A DNA stretch of 64,000 nt, taken from the NCBI GenBank assembly GCA_028293125.1, contig JAQGPJ010000012.1, positions 62,001-126,000 on the forward strand, in the 5' to 3' direction. A model generated the notes under the pieces. The model was not told the origin of the DNA and made no database searches. It saw nothing but the letters and a program-made list of their open reading frames with translations. Source of the DNA: Verrucomicrobiales bacterium. GTDB taxonomy: Bacteria; Verrucomicrobiota; Verrucomicrobiia; Verrucomicrobiales; V1-33. Position 1 is the first letter of the stretch, and each line of letters begins with the position of its first letter. Below are positions 9,537 through 18,240 of this stretch, one piece after another. Position numbers and translations under genes: made by a program.

Positions 9537-10805
9537 ATGAAAGGCACCTTCCGTTCGCTCCACCACTATAACTACCGGCTGTGGACCGTCGGAGCCGTCG
9601 TTTCCAATGTGGGCACCTGGATGCAACGCACGGCGCAGGACTGGCTGGTGCTCACCCAGTTGACCCACCGGAACGCCACGGCGGTCGGGGTGGTCATGGC
9701 CCTCCAGTTCGGCCCCCAGCTGCTGCTGCTGCCCTTCACCGGATACGCCGCCGATCATTTCGACCGCCGCCGGCTGCTGCTGGCCACCCAGACCGCCATG
9801 GGGCTGCTGGCGCTGGGGCTGGGGCTGCTGACCATCACGGGGCTGGTGCGGCTGTGGCATGTGAATGTTTTTGCCTTTCTGCTGGGCTGTGTGGCGGCCT
9901 TCGACGCTCCGGCGCGGCAGACCTTTGTCTCGGATCTGGTCACCGAGGAGGATTTGTCGAATGCGGTGGCGCTCAATTCCACCTCCTTCAATGCCGCGCG
10001 CATGATCGGTCCGGCCACTTCGGGAATTCTGCTGGGGATGATGGGATCGGGCTGGGTTTTCCTGCTCAATGCGGCCTCGTTCGCCTCTGTGATCGTGGCG
10101 CTGATGATGATCCGGGTGAAGGATCTGCATCTGCGCAACCGCCCCGCCCGTGCTCGGGGCAGCTTGGTCGAGGGATTTCGCTATGTGAGCTCCCGGCCGG
10201 ATATCCGCACGGTGCTGGTGATGTTTTTTCTCATCGGCACCTTCGGGTTCAATTTCCCTATCTACATCTCCACCATGTCGGTGACGGTTTTCCATGCCGG
10301 GGCCGGGCAGTACGGCATTCTCACTTCGGTCATGGCGGTGGGATCCATCGTCGGTGCCCTGCTGGCGGCGCACCGGGCCGGCCCGCGCCAGAGGCTGCTG
10401 CTGGCGGGCGCGGCGGTGTTCGGGCTGGGACTGGGGTTGGCGTCCGTGATGCCGAACTCGTGGTTCTTCGGCCTCGTGCTGGTGCTGGTGGGCATCGCCG
10501 CCCAGACGTTCAGCACCACCGCCAATAGCATCGTGCAGCTTTCCACGGAGCCGGCCATGCGCGGGCGGGTAATGGCCATCCTGCTGGCCATCGCCATGGG
10601 CGGCACCCCGCTGGGCGCGCCCATTGTGGGATGGGTGGCGGATCATTTTGGACCCCGGTGGGCGATGGGCATCGGGGCCGCCTCCGGGCTGGCCGCCGCG
10701 CTGGTGGGTCTGCGCTATCTGGTCCGGCACCGCCGCCTGAAGGTGCGCGTGGATTCCGGAAGGCTGCGGTTCACGCTGGATGCCGCCCGCTCCGGCGGGC
10801 TGTGA
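9537..10805 (+). CDS. MFS exporter (EntS-like, MFS_3 type)
   Basis: A 422-residue integral membrane protein with about twelve hydrophobic segments. The N-terminus (RSLHHYNYRLWTVGAVVSNVGTWMQRTAQDWLVL), the loop GYAADHFDRRRLLLATQ and the stretch SDLVTEEDLSNAVALNSTSFNAARMIGPATSG are characteristic of the MFS_3 subgroup that includes enterobactin exporter EntS. The substrate cannot be predicted because no siderophore genes are nearby. It ends 91 nt before the Ada-AlkA fusion and may share its transcript. Confidence 0.85.
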   Translation: MKGTFRSLHHYNYRLWTVGAVVSNVGTWMQRTAQDWLVLTQLTHRNATAVGVVMALQFGPQLLLLPFTGYAADHFDRRRLLLATQTAMGLLALGLGLLTITGLVRLWHVNVFAFLLGCVAAFDAPARQTFVSDLVTEEDLSNAVALNSTSFNAARMIGPATSGILLGMMGSGWVFLLNAASFASVIVALMMIRVKDLHLRNRPARARGSLVEGFRYVSSRPDIRTVLVMFFLIGTFGFNFPIYISTMSVTVFHAGAGQYGILTSVMAVGSIVGALLAAHRAGPRQRLLLAGAAVFGLGLGLASVMPNSWFFGLVLVLVGIAAQTFSTTANSIVQLSTEPAMRGRVMAILLAIAMGGTPLGAPIVGWVADHFGPRWAMGIGAASGLAAALVGLRYLVRHRRLKVRVDSGRLRFTLDAARSGGL

Positions 10806-10896
10806 AGGACCCCCGGCACTGGCTTGGCTTTCCCAACCAGCCATCAGCATGTCCGAAAACGGCCAGCACCCCGCGTGGGACGTATTATTATGGCTC

Positions 10897-12453
10897 ATGA
10901 TTTTTCTGGATGAGGAAACCTGCCACCGGGCCACCGCCGTGCGGGATCCGCGCTTTGACGGAGTGTTCTATCTGGGCGTGACCTCCACGGGCATCTACTG
11001 CCGCACCGTGTGCCGGGCGCGCCGCCCCAAACGGGAGAACTGCCGGTTTTTCCCCCACCCCGCCTCGGCTGAACTGGCGGGCTTCCGGCCCTGCCGGCTG
11101 TGCCGTCCGGAGCAGGCTCCGGGATTCACCGCCGCCGGGGAGGGCGCGGAGCTGGCGGCGGCGGCGGTGCGCCGGATTGAGGATGGTGCCCTGGATGACG
11201 GGGACACCCTTCCCACCCTGGCGGAGGAGCTGGGCATCACCTCCCGGCATCTGCGCCGCGTGGTGCGTGAGCATCTGGGTGTAAGCCCCGTGGAGCTGGC
11301 CCAGACCCAGCGGCTGCTGATGGCCCAGCGGCTGCTGCACACCACGCGTCTGCCGGTCAGTGAGATTGCTCTGGCCTGCGGGTTCCGCAGTCTGCGCCGC
11401 TGCAATGCCCTGTTTCTGGAGCGCTACGGCATGCCGCCCACCGCCTTCCGCCGTCAGTCCGGCTCCGCTGCCGGTGTTGAAACGGCGGAGCGAAGTCTGA
11501 CGGTGACCCTGGCCTATCGTCCGCCGTTCGACTGGAAGGCTCTGCTGGAATATTTTGCGGACCATGCCATTCCCGGCGCGGAACACATCACCCCGGAAAG
11601 TTATGCCCGCACTTTGCGGATCGGCGGACACACCGGCTGGATCAAAATCATGCCGGAGCCCGGACGTGATGCCCTGCGGGTGGAATTGGCCGCCAGTCTG
11701 GCTCCGGTGCTGCCGGCAGTGCTTCAGGCCGTGCGGCGGACTTTTGATCTGGATGCCGTGCCCTCGGCCATCAACGCCGTGCTGGAGCAGGACCCATTGC
11801 TGGCTCCCTCAGTGGCCAGCGCGCCGGGCCTGCGCCTGCCGGGGGCGGCGGATCCGTTTGAAGGGGCGGTGCGCACCATCATCGGCCAGCAGGTTTCCGT
11901 GGCCGCAGCCACCACCGTCATGGGCCGGGTGGTGCGGGCTTTTGGAGAACCGCTGTCCACGCCGTGGCCGGAATTGAACAGCCTGACCCTCATCGCCGGG
12001 CGCCTGGCCGCGCAATCGGTGGATATCCTGGCTCCTCTGGGACTCAACAGTGGCCGGGCCAATGCGCTGCTGGCGCTGTCCCGCGCGGTGGCTGAAGGAA
12101 AAATCCACCTGCGGCGCAGTGCCGATCCGCCGCGGACCATGGCGCAGCTGGAGGAACTGCCGGGCATCGGACCATGGACGGCGCACTATATCGGGATGCG
12201 CATGCTGGGCTGGCCGGACGCTTTTCTGCCCGGTGACCTCGTCGTGCGCAAAGCCTTGGCTCCTCTCTCCCCGCGGCGGATTGCCGAATACTCGCGGATT
12301 TGGCGTCCTTGGCGGGCCTACGCCGTGATGCATCTCTGGCGCACTGAAATGGAGAAAGTGAAGCAAAGCCGGAGCAGACAGAAAATGAAGTCTGATTTTG
12401 GAAATCCAGCTTCGGGGCCCGGTTCCCAAGCCTTCAACCTGCAATCCTTATGA
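10897..12453 (+). CDS. Ada-AlkA fusion: methylphosphotriester sensor, AraC-type HTH and 3-methyladenine DNA glycosylase
   Basis: A 518-residue three-part repair protein. Residues 1-75 form the Ada zinc domain, with Cys35, Cys39, Cys66 and Cys69 in GIYCRTVC and FRPCRLC; Cys35 matches the methyl-accepting Cys38 of E. coli Ada. Residues about 85-180 are an AraC-type DNA-binding domain. Residues about 195-300 resemble the AlkA N-terminal domain. The HhH-GPD glycosylase follows (FEGAVRTIIGQQVS, LPGIGPWTAHYI), with the likely catalytic Asp447 in FLPGDLVV. The architecture matches known AdaA-AlkA fusions. The start at 10897 matches the family; earlier in-frame starts (10780, 10849) give an unlikely extension, and the first overlaps the MFS gene. 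The stop overlaps ogt by 4 nt. Confidence 0.88.
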   Translation: MIFLDEETCHRATAVRDPRFDGVFYLGVTSTGIYCRTVCRARRPKRENCRFFPHPASAELAGFRPCRLCRPEQAPGFTAAGEGAELAAAAVRRIEDGALDDGDTLPTLAEELGITSRHLRRVVREHLGVSPVELAQTQRLLMAQRLLHTTRLPVSEIALACGFRSLRRCNALFLERYGMPPTAFRRQSGSAAGVETAERSLTVTLAYRPPFDWKALLEYFADHAIPGAEHITPESYARTLRIGGHTGWIKIMPEPGRDALRVELAASLAPVLPAVLQAVRRTFDLDAVPSAINAVLEQDPLLAPSVASAPGLRLPGAADPFEGAVRTIIGQQVSVAAATTVMGRVVRAFGEPLSTPWPELNSLTLIAGRLAAQSVDILAPLGLNSGRANALLALSRAVAEGKIHLRRSADPPRTMAQLEELPGIGPWTAHYIGMRMLGWPDAFLPGDLVVRKALAPLSPRRIAEYSRIWRPWRAYAVMHLWRTEMEKVKQSRSRQKMKSDFGNPASGPGSQAFNLQSL

Positions 12454-12986
12454 CAACCCATTACACCCATCACGACACCCCTGTCGGCCGCCTTTTGATC
12501 CAGGGAACGGACAACGGCCTGAGCGGCCTGTGGATCCTCGGTGAAAAACACGCTCCGACCGTGGCTCCGGAATGGAGGCGGAATGACAGAGCTTTCCCGG
12601 AAATCAGAAGCCAACTGGATGAATACTTTGCCGGCACCCGCACCGAGTTCGATGTTCCTTTAGCGGTTGAGGAGGGCACAGAGTTTCAACGGTCGGTCTG
12701 GGCGGCGCTGCTCCGCATTCCCTGCGGCATCACCAAAACCTACGGCCAGATGGCGGAGGAGATCGGCAATCCCAAAGCGGTCCGCGCCGTGGGCCTGGCC
12801 AATGGCCGCAATCCCGTCTCCATCATCGTTCCCTGCCACCGGGTGATTGGAGCCAATGGAACCCTTACCGGCTACGGCGGCGGTCTGAAGGCCAAAAGCT
12901 GGCTGCTTCACCATGAGCAGCGCCTAAAACCGCTGGCCGGACTAATGGGTTGGCATCAGCCGGCCAGCGGTGGATCTAGGCAATAA
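12450..12986 (+). CDS. ogt: Methylated-DNA--protein-cysteine S-methyltransferase
   Basis: A suicide repair protein that transfers methyl groups from O6-methylguanine in DNA to its own cysteine. The active site PCHRV is present with Cys129, preceded by the DNA-binding TYGQMAEEIGNPKAVRAVG and followed by LTGYGGGLKAKSWLLHHE. The 178-residue length is normal. Its ATG overlaps the stop of the Ada-AlkA fusion by 4 nt, so the two are probably translationally coupled. Together they supply the sensor, glycosylase and O6-alkyl repair activities of an adaptive response to alkylation. Confidence 0.92.
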   Translation: MTTHYTHHDTPVGRLLIQGTDNGLSGLWILGEKHAPTVAPEWRRNDRAFPEIRSQLDEYFAGTRTEFDVPLAVEEGTEFQRSVWAALLRIPCGITKTYGQMAEEIGNPKAVRAVGLANGRNPVSIIVPCHRVIGANGTLTGYGGGLKAKSWLLHHEQRLKPLAGLMGWHQPASGGSRQ

Positions 12987-13006
12987 TGGATGGAGGATGC
13001 TTTTGC

Positions 13007-13720
13007 TTACGGAGGGGAATCCCCGGGTGTCACCACCACCTCCTCACCGGCGGTGGTATGAATAACTCTGCGGTGCAGCAGTCGTCCTATCATAAAGCCG
13101 CCAGTGGCCAACACTACGGCCGTGATGAGCCAGACAGCCCAGGCAGTGGTTTGAGTTGCCGGATCGCGGAGAACAGAACTGATGGACGCCAGATAGCCCC
13201 CCATCGTGTTGGAGGCCTTGTACTCCGCCGCCTGGAGGTAGTAACTCAGAGGATAACCCGCGAGGCCGCCCGCCAGCAGTCCCAAGCCGGCAAGGGCGTA
13301 GGGGCCGCCCGCCTCATCGGCGGAGAAGCGTCCTCCGCCCGTCAGCAGCAGGGCACCAAAGCCGAACAGATACACAAGGGTCAGTTCGGCACCCGGTGCG
13401 GAGACATCACCTCCTTGGACCTGAAAAAAGATCACTCCCATCAGCACTGTCAGGGCGACGGCGGAAAGCCGTGTAAGAACCCCCGCGGCCAGCATGGCTC
13501 CGCCCAGCAGTTCGATGAAAGCCGCCAAGCCGAGCGTGAAGTGCCGCCCCATGCCAAGGGGATCGGGAAAGGTCTCCACGGTGGACTGGAAGTGGATAAA
13601 CTTCGGCCATCCGTGGAGAATAGCCATGGACCCTCCCAGGGTGACCCGCAGAAACAGCAGAGCCACATTCATCCAATGGGGGATGAATCCCAGATTTACC
13701 AGCCAAAGGGAGGGTCTCAT
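13007..13720 (-). CDS. DoxX-family membrane protein
   Basis: A 237-residue protein with several hydrophobic helices. The N-terminal half (LLFLRVTLGGSMAILHGWPKF, FIELLGGAMLAAGVLTRLSAVAL, LLTGGGRFSADE) matches the DoxX family. DoxX-like proteins occur in membrane redox complexes, but the function of this member is unknown. The C-terminal region adds a TM helix and a short hydrophilic tail beyond the usual DoxX core. ATGs at codons 1 and 17 are both possible starts. It ends 20 nt from the stop of the convergent ogt gene. Confidence 0.75.
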   Translation of the reverse strand: MRPSLWLVNLGFIPHWMNVALLFLRVTLGGSMAILHGWPKFIHFQSTVETFPDPLGMGRHFTLGLAAFIELLGGAMLAAGVLTRLSAVALTVLMGVIFFQVQGGDVSAPGAELTLVYLFGFGALLLTGGGRFSADEAGGPYALAGLGLLAGGLAGYPLSYYLQAAEYKASNTMGGYLASISSVLRDPATQTTAWAVWLITAVVLATGGFMIGRLLHRRVIHTTAGEEVVVTPGDSPP

Positions 13721-13731
13721 GGCTCGTGGAA

Positions 13732-13983
13732 TTAGACTTTCCTTTTGGTTAAGGCCCGGTAGGCGAACAGCAGGATCACAGCCCCGACAACGGAGAAGAT
13801 AAATCCGGCAGGCTCACCCGGGGCATACCAGCCCATAGCGCTTCCCAACCACCCGGCCAGTGCTGAGCCGGCAAGACCAAGAAGAATGGAGATAATCCAA
13901 CCGCCGGGGTCCTTGCCGGGCATGAGAAGCTTGGCGATGGCGCCGATGATAAAACCGATGATGATAGTGCCGATGATGTTCAT
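13732..13983 (-). CDS. GlsB/YeaQ/YmgE-family small membrane protein
   Basis: An 83-residue, glycine-rich protein of three hydrophobic segments: MNIIGTIIIGFIIGAIAKLL, then PGKDPGGWIISILLGLAGS, then FIFSVVGAVILLFAYRALTKRK. The spacing and the K-LLMPGKDPGG loop are typical of the transglycosylase-associated or GlsB/YeaQ group, which is linked to stress responses. The molecular role is unknown. The start at 13983 is used because the 79 upstream codons of open frame look non-coding. It is 11 nt upstream of the DoxX gene on the same strand. Confidence 0.85.
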   Translation of the reverse strand: MNIIGTIIIGFIIGAIAKLLMPGKDPGGWIISILLGLAGSALAGWLGSAMGWYAPGEPAGFIFSVVGAVILLFAYRALTKRKV

Positions 13984-14167
13984 AGCTGCGGCCTCTTCTG
14001 CAAACACTGTGCCACAGCCTTCCAACGGGGAAAAGAGGGTGCTTTCCGCAAAATCATGAGGCGAAATGACAGAGCCGGCAGGCATGGACGGGCATTCCGC
14101 GGCATGAAGGCCGCATTCAGTTAGGAAATTGCGCCCGCGGCCGCGGTCGTGGCCAGTCTTTCCAAAA

Positions 14168-15148
14168 TCAGCCGAAGGCGTGCAGAAAGCCAACCTCCAA
14201 AGCCAGCACCTCGCGCACATTGGTGGATAGGTTTTTCCTCATCTCATCCACCGCGCGCAGGCGGCGGTGAAGGTCATGATCTGTCATAACAGCGGCCGCT
14301 TGGGCAGTGGCATCGGCGCATCCGGGCAGGTCCAAAGCGTCCAGGCCGTGGCGTCGGCGCAGGATTTCCCCCAGCCAGATGAAGAGCAGGGAGACGAGGT
14401 GGTTCCGCTGCTCGGCGCAGGCGCTTTCCGTCAGGTCATCATAATACTCCCGCCGGTTGCGCAGCCAGACCCCGTCGGTGCTGCGCTGGTAATGCTCTGT
14501 CTCCTCTTTCAAAGCATCGTGATGGTCCGCTTCGATCTCCTCCCGCAGGCTGGACAGGATGCGCTGGAAATCCCCCAGAAGCCCCAGAGCCCGCGACGTG
14601 CCGACCGGCCGGCCGGCGGAGAAGCATTCGGTCAGGGACTCCAGCAGCCGGGCCTGCGGCGGGCTGAGCTCCATGCCGCCGCTGTCGGGCCGGTGGAGTG
14701 GCAGCAGCAGGCAGCGGGACCGGACGGTGTCGAGAAGCTGTTCCGGAGCCCGGGTGAGCAGAAGAATGAGGGTGTCCGGCGGCGGCTCCTCCAAGGTCTT
14801 GAGAAACGCATTGGTGGCCTCCACCGTGAGGCGGTCGGCCCCGTTCAGGATCACAATTTTCATGCCGCCATCGGCGGACGAGAACTGCAGCGTGCGGATC
14901 ACCTCCCGCACGGCATCGATTTTGATCCGCCGCAGCTTGGATTCCGGCTCCAGCACCAGCGCCCCCTTCAGACGCAGGCCGTCCAAGGAATCCACGGGGG
15001 CCCAGCTGTTCACCAGACAGGCGGTCCGGATGGCCACCGTGTGCAGATCGGCGGTGTGCGGTCCGCTGAGGAGCAGGGCATGGGCCAGCCGCTGGTTCCC
15101 CCACGCCGTGCGGATCAGGGAGATGGCTTTGTCAGGGGAGAAGGCCAT
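14168..15148 (-). CDS. holB: DNA polymerase III delta' subunit
   Basis: A 326-residue clamp-loader subunit. Typical features are the N-terminal NQRLAHALLLSGP, the region IDAVREVIRTLQFSSADGGMKIVILNGADRLTVEATNAFLKTLEEPPPDTLILLLT, and the RSRC (SRC) motif contacting the neighbouring ATPase. The P-loop is degenerate (SGPHTADLHT), as is normal for the delta' subunit, which does not hydrolyse ATP. It overlaps the end of tmk by 17 nt, a common bacterial pairing of thymidylate kinase and holB. Confidence 0.88.
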   Translation of the reverse strand: MAFSPDKAISLIRTAWGNQRLAHALLLSGPHTADLHTVAIRTACLVNSWAPVDSLDGLRLKGALVLEPESKLRRIKIDAVREVIRTLQFSSADGGMKIVILNGADRLTVEATNAFLKTLEEPPPDTLILLLTRAPEQLLDTVRSRCLLLPLHRPDSGGMELSPPQARLLESLTECFSAGRPVGTSRALGLLGDFQRILSSLREEIEADHHDALKEETEHYQRSTDGVWLRNRREYYDDLTESACAEQRNHLVSLLFIWLGEILRRRHGLDALDLPGCADATAQAAAVMTDHDLHRRLRAVDEMRKNLSTNVREVLALEVGFLHAFG

Positions 15149-15773
15149 AACCTCGGGCTGTCAGGGTTTCGATGATCAGGACGTGAAGCCGCTCCGGAGG
15201 CAGCGCGGCGTCCAGCACACAGAAGCGCTCCGGACTGCCCGCCGCAAGGTCGAGATAGGCCTGGCGCACAGTGTGGTAAAAGGATTCGTCCGCCTCCTCC
15301 ATGCGGTCGCGCAGACCGGGCTGGCGGGCCCGCGCCCTGATCAGACCCGCGGAGGCGTCCAAGTCCAGGAGAAAGGTGATGTGGGGATGACAGCCGCCCA
15401 CCGCGAAGGCGTTCACCGCCGCCACCAGGTCCGACGGCAGATCCCGCCCGTTGCCTTGGTAAACCGTGGTGGAGTCCATGAACCGGTCCGCCAGCACGAT
15501 GCCGCTCCCCGCCAGAAAAGGCAGGATTCTTTCCCGCACCAGCTGGGCGCGGCTGGCCGCGAAAAGCAGCAACTCGGCCTCCCGGGTCATGCCGCCATTG
15601 TCCGGATGGTGCTTCAGCAGGTGGCGGATGACCTCGCCGATGGCAGTGCCTCCGGGCTCGCGGACGTGCAGCACAGGCCGTCCAAAGGCTTGCAGTTTTT
15701 CCTCCAGCAGACGGATTTGTGTGGATTTCCCGGAACCTTCCCCGCCCTCAAAACTCACAAACAGTCCTGCCAT
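15132..15773 (-). CDS. tmk: Thymidylate kinase
   Basis: This enzyme phosphorylates dTMP to dTDP. MAGLFVSFEGGEGSGKSTQ carries the P-loop, HVREPGGTAIGE is the DRY-like dTMP-binding loop region, and LADRFMDSTTVYQGNGR is the second diagnostic motif. The start at 15773 puts the P-loop about eight residues in, as in most homologues. An upstream ATG at 15830 adds 19 residues and directly abuts the aldolase stop, and cannot be excluded. It lies between holB (overlapping) and the aldolase gene on the same strand. Confidence 0.92.
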   Translation of the reverse strand: MAGLFVSFEGGEGSGKSTQIRLLEEKLQAFGRPVLHVREPGGTAIGEVIRHLLKHHPDNGGMTREAELLLFAASRAQLVRERILPFLAGSGIVLADRFMDSTTVYQGNGRDLPSDLVAAVNAFAVGGCHPHITFLLDLDASAGLIRARARQPGLRDRMEEADESFYHTVRQAYLDLAAGSPERFCVLDAALPPERLHVLIIETLTARGYGLLP

Positions 15774-15830
15774 AAATGATTGACCGGGAGACAGGGGGTG
15801 ACGGGACAGAAGGGGTTCCGGCGGATTCAT

Positions 15831-16610
15831 TCAGCCGATGGCGAGAGCCTCTTTGGCGGTGGCCCCGCCGTGGACGATGGCGTGCAGTTTTTTGAGCATC
15901 AGCAGGGGATTCGGCTGCTGCCAGACATTGCGCCCAATGGCGATGCCCGCGCCGCCCGCCTGAATGGATTCATGGACTATTTGAAGAATGCCCGCCTCAT
16001 CGGAGGCCGCGCCGCCCAGCACAATGACCGGCACGAAGCAGGCGTCCACAATTTTGGCGAAGGCCGCCGCATTGCCTGGCCAGGCGGTTTTGACGACATC
16101 CGCCCCCAGCTCCGCCGCCGCCCGCACCGCAAAGCTGATGTTCTCCGGCGTGTAGTGCTCCGTCCGGCCCAGTCCATAGGGCAGTGTCTCCACAATCACC
16201 GGAAAGCCGGACATCTGGCACTCGCTGATCAGGGTGGCGTTTTCACGGAAAAAGCGCTCCTCCTCCGGATGGTGGAGATAAAGCATGCTCATCACTGCAT
16301 GCGCGCCCACCGTGTCCGCCTCCGTCGCCCCGTAGGTCATGTAGGCTCCGTGGTCCACGTGGCCGGCCAGCGCGGGTTTGTAAACATCCGTGCGCAGACA
16401 GATTCCCTTGCCCGCCAGCTCCGCCTGAAAGGCGCGGGCCACCCCATAGTTCACAACAAAGCCGTCGGCGTACTCGCTCAGGGCGGTGATCAGCGCGCCG
16501 GGCTTCTCAAGACCCGGCACCGGAATGGCCGTCCCGTGGTCAATGGGCACAATGATGGTGCGGCCATTGGCTTGGAAAAACGGTTCAGGAAGGGGAGTTT
16601 GGGCGCTCAT
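15831..16610 (-). CDS. Class I (DhnA/FbaB-type) aldolase
   Basis: A 259-residue TIM-barrel aldolase related to class I fructose-bisphosphate aldolase, DhnA and LacD proteins. It shows IIVPIDHGTAIPVPGL near the N-terminus, the Schiff-base Lys174 in DVVKTAWPG, and the phosphate-binding end VIVLGGAASDE with AGGAGIAIGRNVWQ. The start at 16610 has AGGA 6 nt upstream; an ATG at 16631 is the alternative. The substrate could be fructose-1,6-bisphosphate or a related ketose phosphate. It precedes tmk on the same strand with a gap of 57 nt. Confidence 0.8.
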   Translation of the reverse strand: MSAQTPLPEPFFQANGRTIIVPIDHGTAIPVPGLEKPGALITALSEYADGFVVNYGVARAFQAELAGKGICLRTDVYKPALAGHVDHGAYMTYGATEADTVGAHAVMSMLYLHHPEEERFFRENATLISECQMSGFPVIVETLPYGLGRTEHYTPENISFAVRAAAELGADVVKTAWPGNAAAFAKIVDACFVPVIVLGGAASDEAGILQIVHESIQAGGAGIAIGRNVWQQPNPLLMLKKLHAIVHGGATAKEALAIG

Positions 16611-16739
16611 ATGAATTCCTACGATCTTCATGGGGCGGGGTCCACGGAAAAAATTCCACACTCCGGCACAGCCAATGCTCGGGACTTTAATGTCCCGCGG
16701 CCAAACGCCGCTCCATCCAAATCCAACCCTGTCCGCGCT

Positions 16740-16880
16740 ATGAAAACCACCTCTGCCCGCAACGCCCGCCGCCATGAGCTTCTCCGTGAATTCTTCGCCT
16801 GTGCTGTAGTTCTGGCCGCCATCAAGACCCCGGAGTCTGCCTCCAGCGCCTCCCTGAAAGCACCCTACTCCCGCTCGTAA
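16740..16880 (+). CDS. Possible small basic protein (46 residues)
   Basis: An ATG-initiated frame of 46 codons, MKTTSARNARRHELLREFF followed by a hydrophobic ACAVVLAAIK and a Ser/Ala tail, lies divergent to the aldolase in an otherwise gene-free 415-nt gap (16611-17025). The basic N-terminus and the clean TAA stop make a real gene possible. I do not recognise a family and see no clear Shine-Dalgarno sequence. Nothing else is visible in the gap. Confidence 0.2.
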   Translation: MKTTSARNARRHELLREFFACAVVLAAIKTPESASSASLKAPYSRS

Positions 16881-17025
16881 TCCGCAAGAGGGGTTTTTGC
16901 ATTCCGCCATGCCGCCCCGGGCTGGTTTCTGCCCGTACGGGTCAAAGCCGGAAGCCTGAAGAGCCGGTCGCGGTTTAAAAATGATTCCTTTGCCAGTCAA
17001 AGCCGGCTCTCCGGCGGAAAATCAG

Positions 17026-17586
17026 TCAGGATCGGGCAAAAGCCGCAAAGCCGGCCAGAAAATCCTTCAATTTCACTTTGGTGTCCTCATCGGTGAGCAG
17101 GCCTGTGTCATCGGTCAGACCCGATACTCTGGCCACCATCAGCCGTCCGCCAAACCACGGACGCGTCTCCAGCGTCCGCAGCACCGGCAACCAGGCGCTC
17201 TGGCCCAACACTGTCCCGAATCCCCCGGGAGTGGCCCCGATCACCGCCACCGGCTTCCCGGCGAAAAGCGGTCGCCCGTGGATCTCATCCAACCGCGACA
17301 GCCAGTCGACCGCGTTCTTCAGCGGGCCGGGAACGGAATTGTTATATTCCGGGCTGGCCAGCAGCAGCCCGTCCGCGGCGGCAATCTCCTTTCCCAGTTC
17401 GGTGACCGCGGCGGGAATGCCCTCCTTCACCTCCACGTCGCCGTCATAGAGCGGAATGCCGTCGATAGTCCGCACCGTCAGCTCCGCCCCGTCCGGCATC
17501 AGGCGGGCGGCGGCGCGGAGCAGGCCGGTGTTGAACGATGCCGCCCGCAGGCTTCCGGAAAGGCCAAGGATTCTGGTGGTCGTCAT
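17026..17586 (-). CDS. NADPH-dependent FMN reductase
   Basis: A 186-residue flavodoxin-like reductase. ILGLSGSLRAASFN is the FMN phosphate-binding loop, LASPEYNNSVPGPLKNAVDWLSR is the flavin-contacting motif of the NADPH-dependent FMN reductase (ChrR/YieF-like) family, and GKPVAVIGATPGGFGT follows as expected. It probably reduces quinones, flavin or metal oxyanions in the cytosol. The start at 17586 begins directly at the family N-terminus; an upstream extension of 33 codons is discarded. Confidence 0.85.
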   Translation of the reverse strand: MTTTRILGLSGSLRAASFNTGLLRAAARLMPDGAELTVRTIDGIPLYDGDVEVKEGIPAAVTELGKEIAAADGLLLASPEYNNSVPGPLKNAVDWLSRLDEIHGRPLFAGKPVAVIGATPGGFGTVLGQSAWLPVLRTLETRPWFGGRLMVARVSGLTDDTGLLTDEDTKVKLKDFLAGFAAFARS

Positions 17587-17703
17587 ATGCCCGCAATGAA
17601 TCGGTGCCGCGTCTGTTTTACAATCAGAGATAACAGGGACTCCGCATGCCACCTGAAGCCGGAATCCGTTCCGGCCACCAGACAAGCCGCGGTGCCCGAA
17701 CAG

Positions 17704-18204
17704 TCATTCGGGCGTTTTGAGAAAGTGCCGCATCAGGGCCATGGTCCAGACGGCGGTGAAAGCCAACAGCGCCACCGTCAGCAGGATGACGTGGTTTGTA
17801 TTCAGATGCGGCGGGACACTCCGGTTCGCGGTCACAATCAGATAAAAGAGAGCCGCCTGCCATAAAAGGAACGCGGAGGCGGCCCAAAGGGAAAAGCTGA
17901 ACAGAATACCGCACGCCCGGCGGTGGTTTCCCGGTTCCCGCCAATAGGCCGCGTGGGGCACATTGAGAAACTTGGCCGGCAGAAACCGGACCAGATACAA
18001 AAGTCCCATCATCAGCAGGGGCATTCCGAGTCCGCCGGTCATGGAAACGGGCACAAAGCTGGATTTGTCCATCCAGCCGTCAGGCGCGCCGTTCCCGCCA
18101 AAATGCGTGGCCACCCGGTCCGGCAGCTGCCCGCTGCCATGGAGAACCGCCCCGGCGAAAACCGCAGCACAGACCGGAAGCAGGAAAGCGGCGCGTGATT
18201 TCAT
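17704..18204 (-). CDS. DUF1648-domain membrane protein
   Basis: A 166-residue protein with four hydrophobic segments. The loop LPDRVATHFGGNGAPDGWMDKSSF is the DUF1648 signature, also found at the N-terminus of SdpI-type immunity proteins. Only the DUF1648 core is present, so a specific immunity role is not supported. It lies between rlmN and the FMN reductase on the minus strand. Confidence 0.75.
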   Translation of the reverse strand: MKSRAAFLLPVCAAVFAGAVLHGSGQLPDRVATHFGGNGAPDGWMDKSSFVPVSMTGGLGMPLLMMGLLYLVRFLPAKFLNVPHAAYWREPGNHRRACGILFSFSLWAASAFLLWQAALFYLIVTANRSVPPHLNTNHVILLTVALLAFTAVWTMALMRHFLKTPE

Positions 18205-18240
18205 AAGGAGCCTGCGCGGAATGGGAAGCCGGCCCAGGGT

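Noticed and set aside
9432-10934. A 500-codon minus-strand frame opposite the MFS gene
   Set aside because: It is low-complexity (Gln/His/Arg/Gly rich), typical of an antisense shadow of a GC-rich membrane protein gene.
15780-16880. A long plus-strand open frame opposite the aldolase
   Set aside because: It is antisense to a well-conserved enzyme. Only its last 46 codons lie outside the aldolase and are listed separately as a weak candidate.
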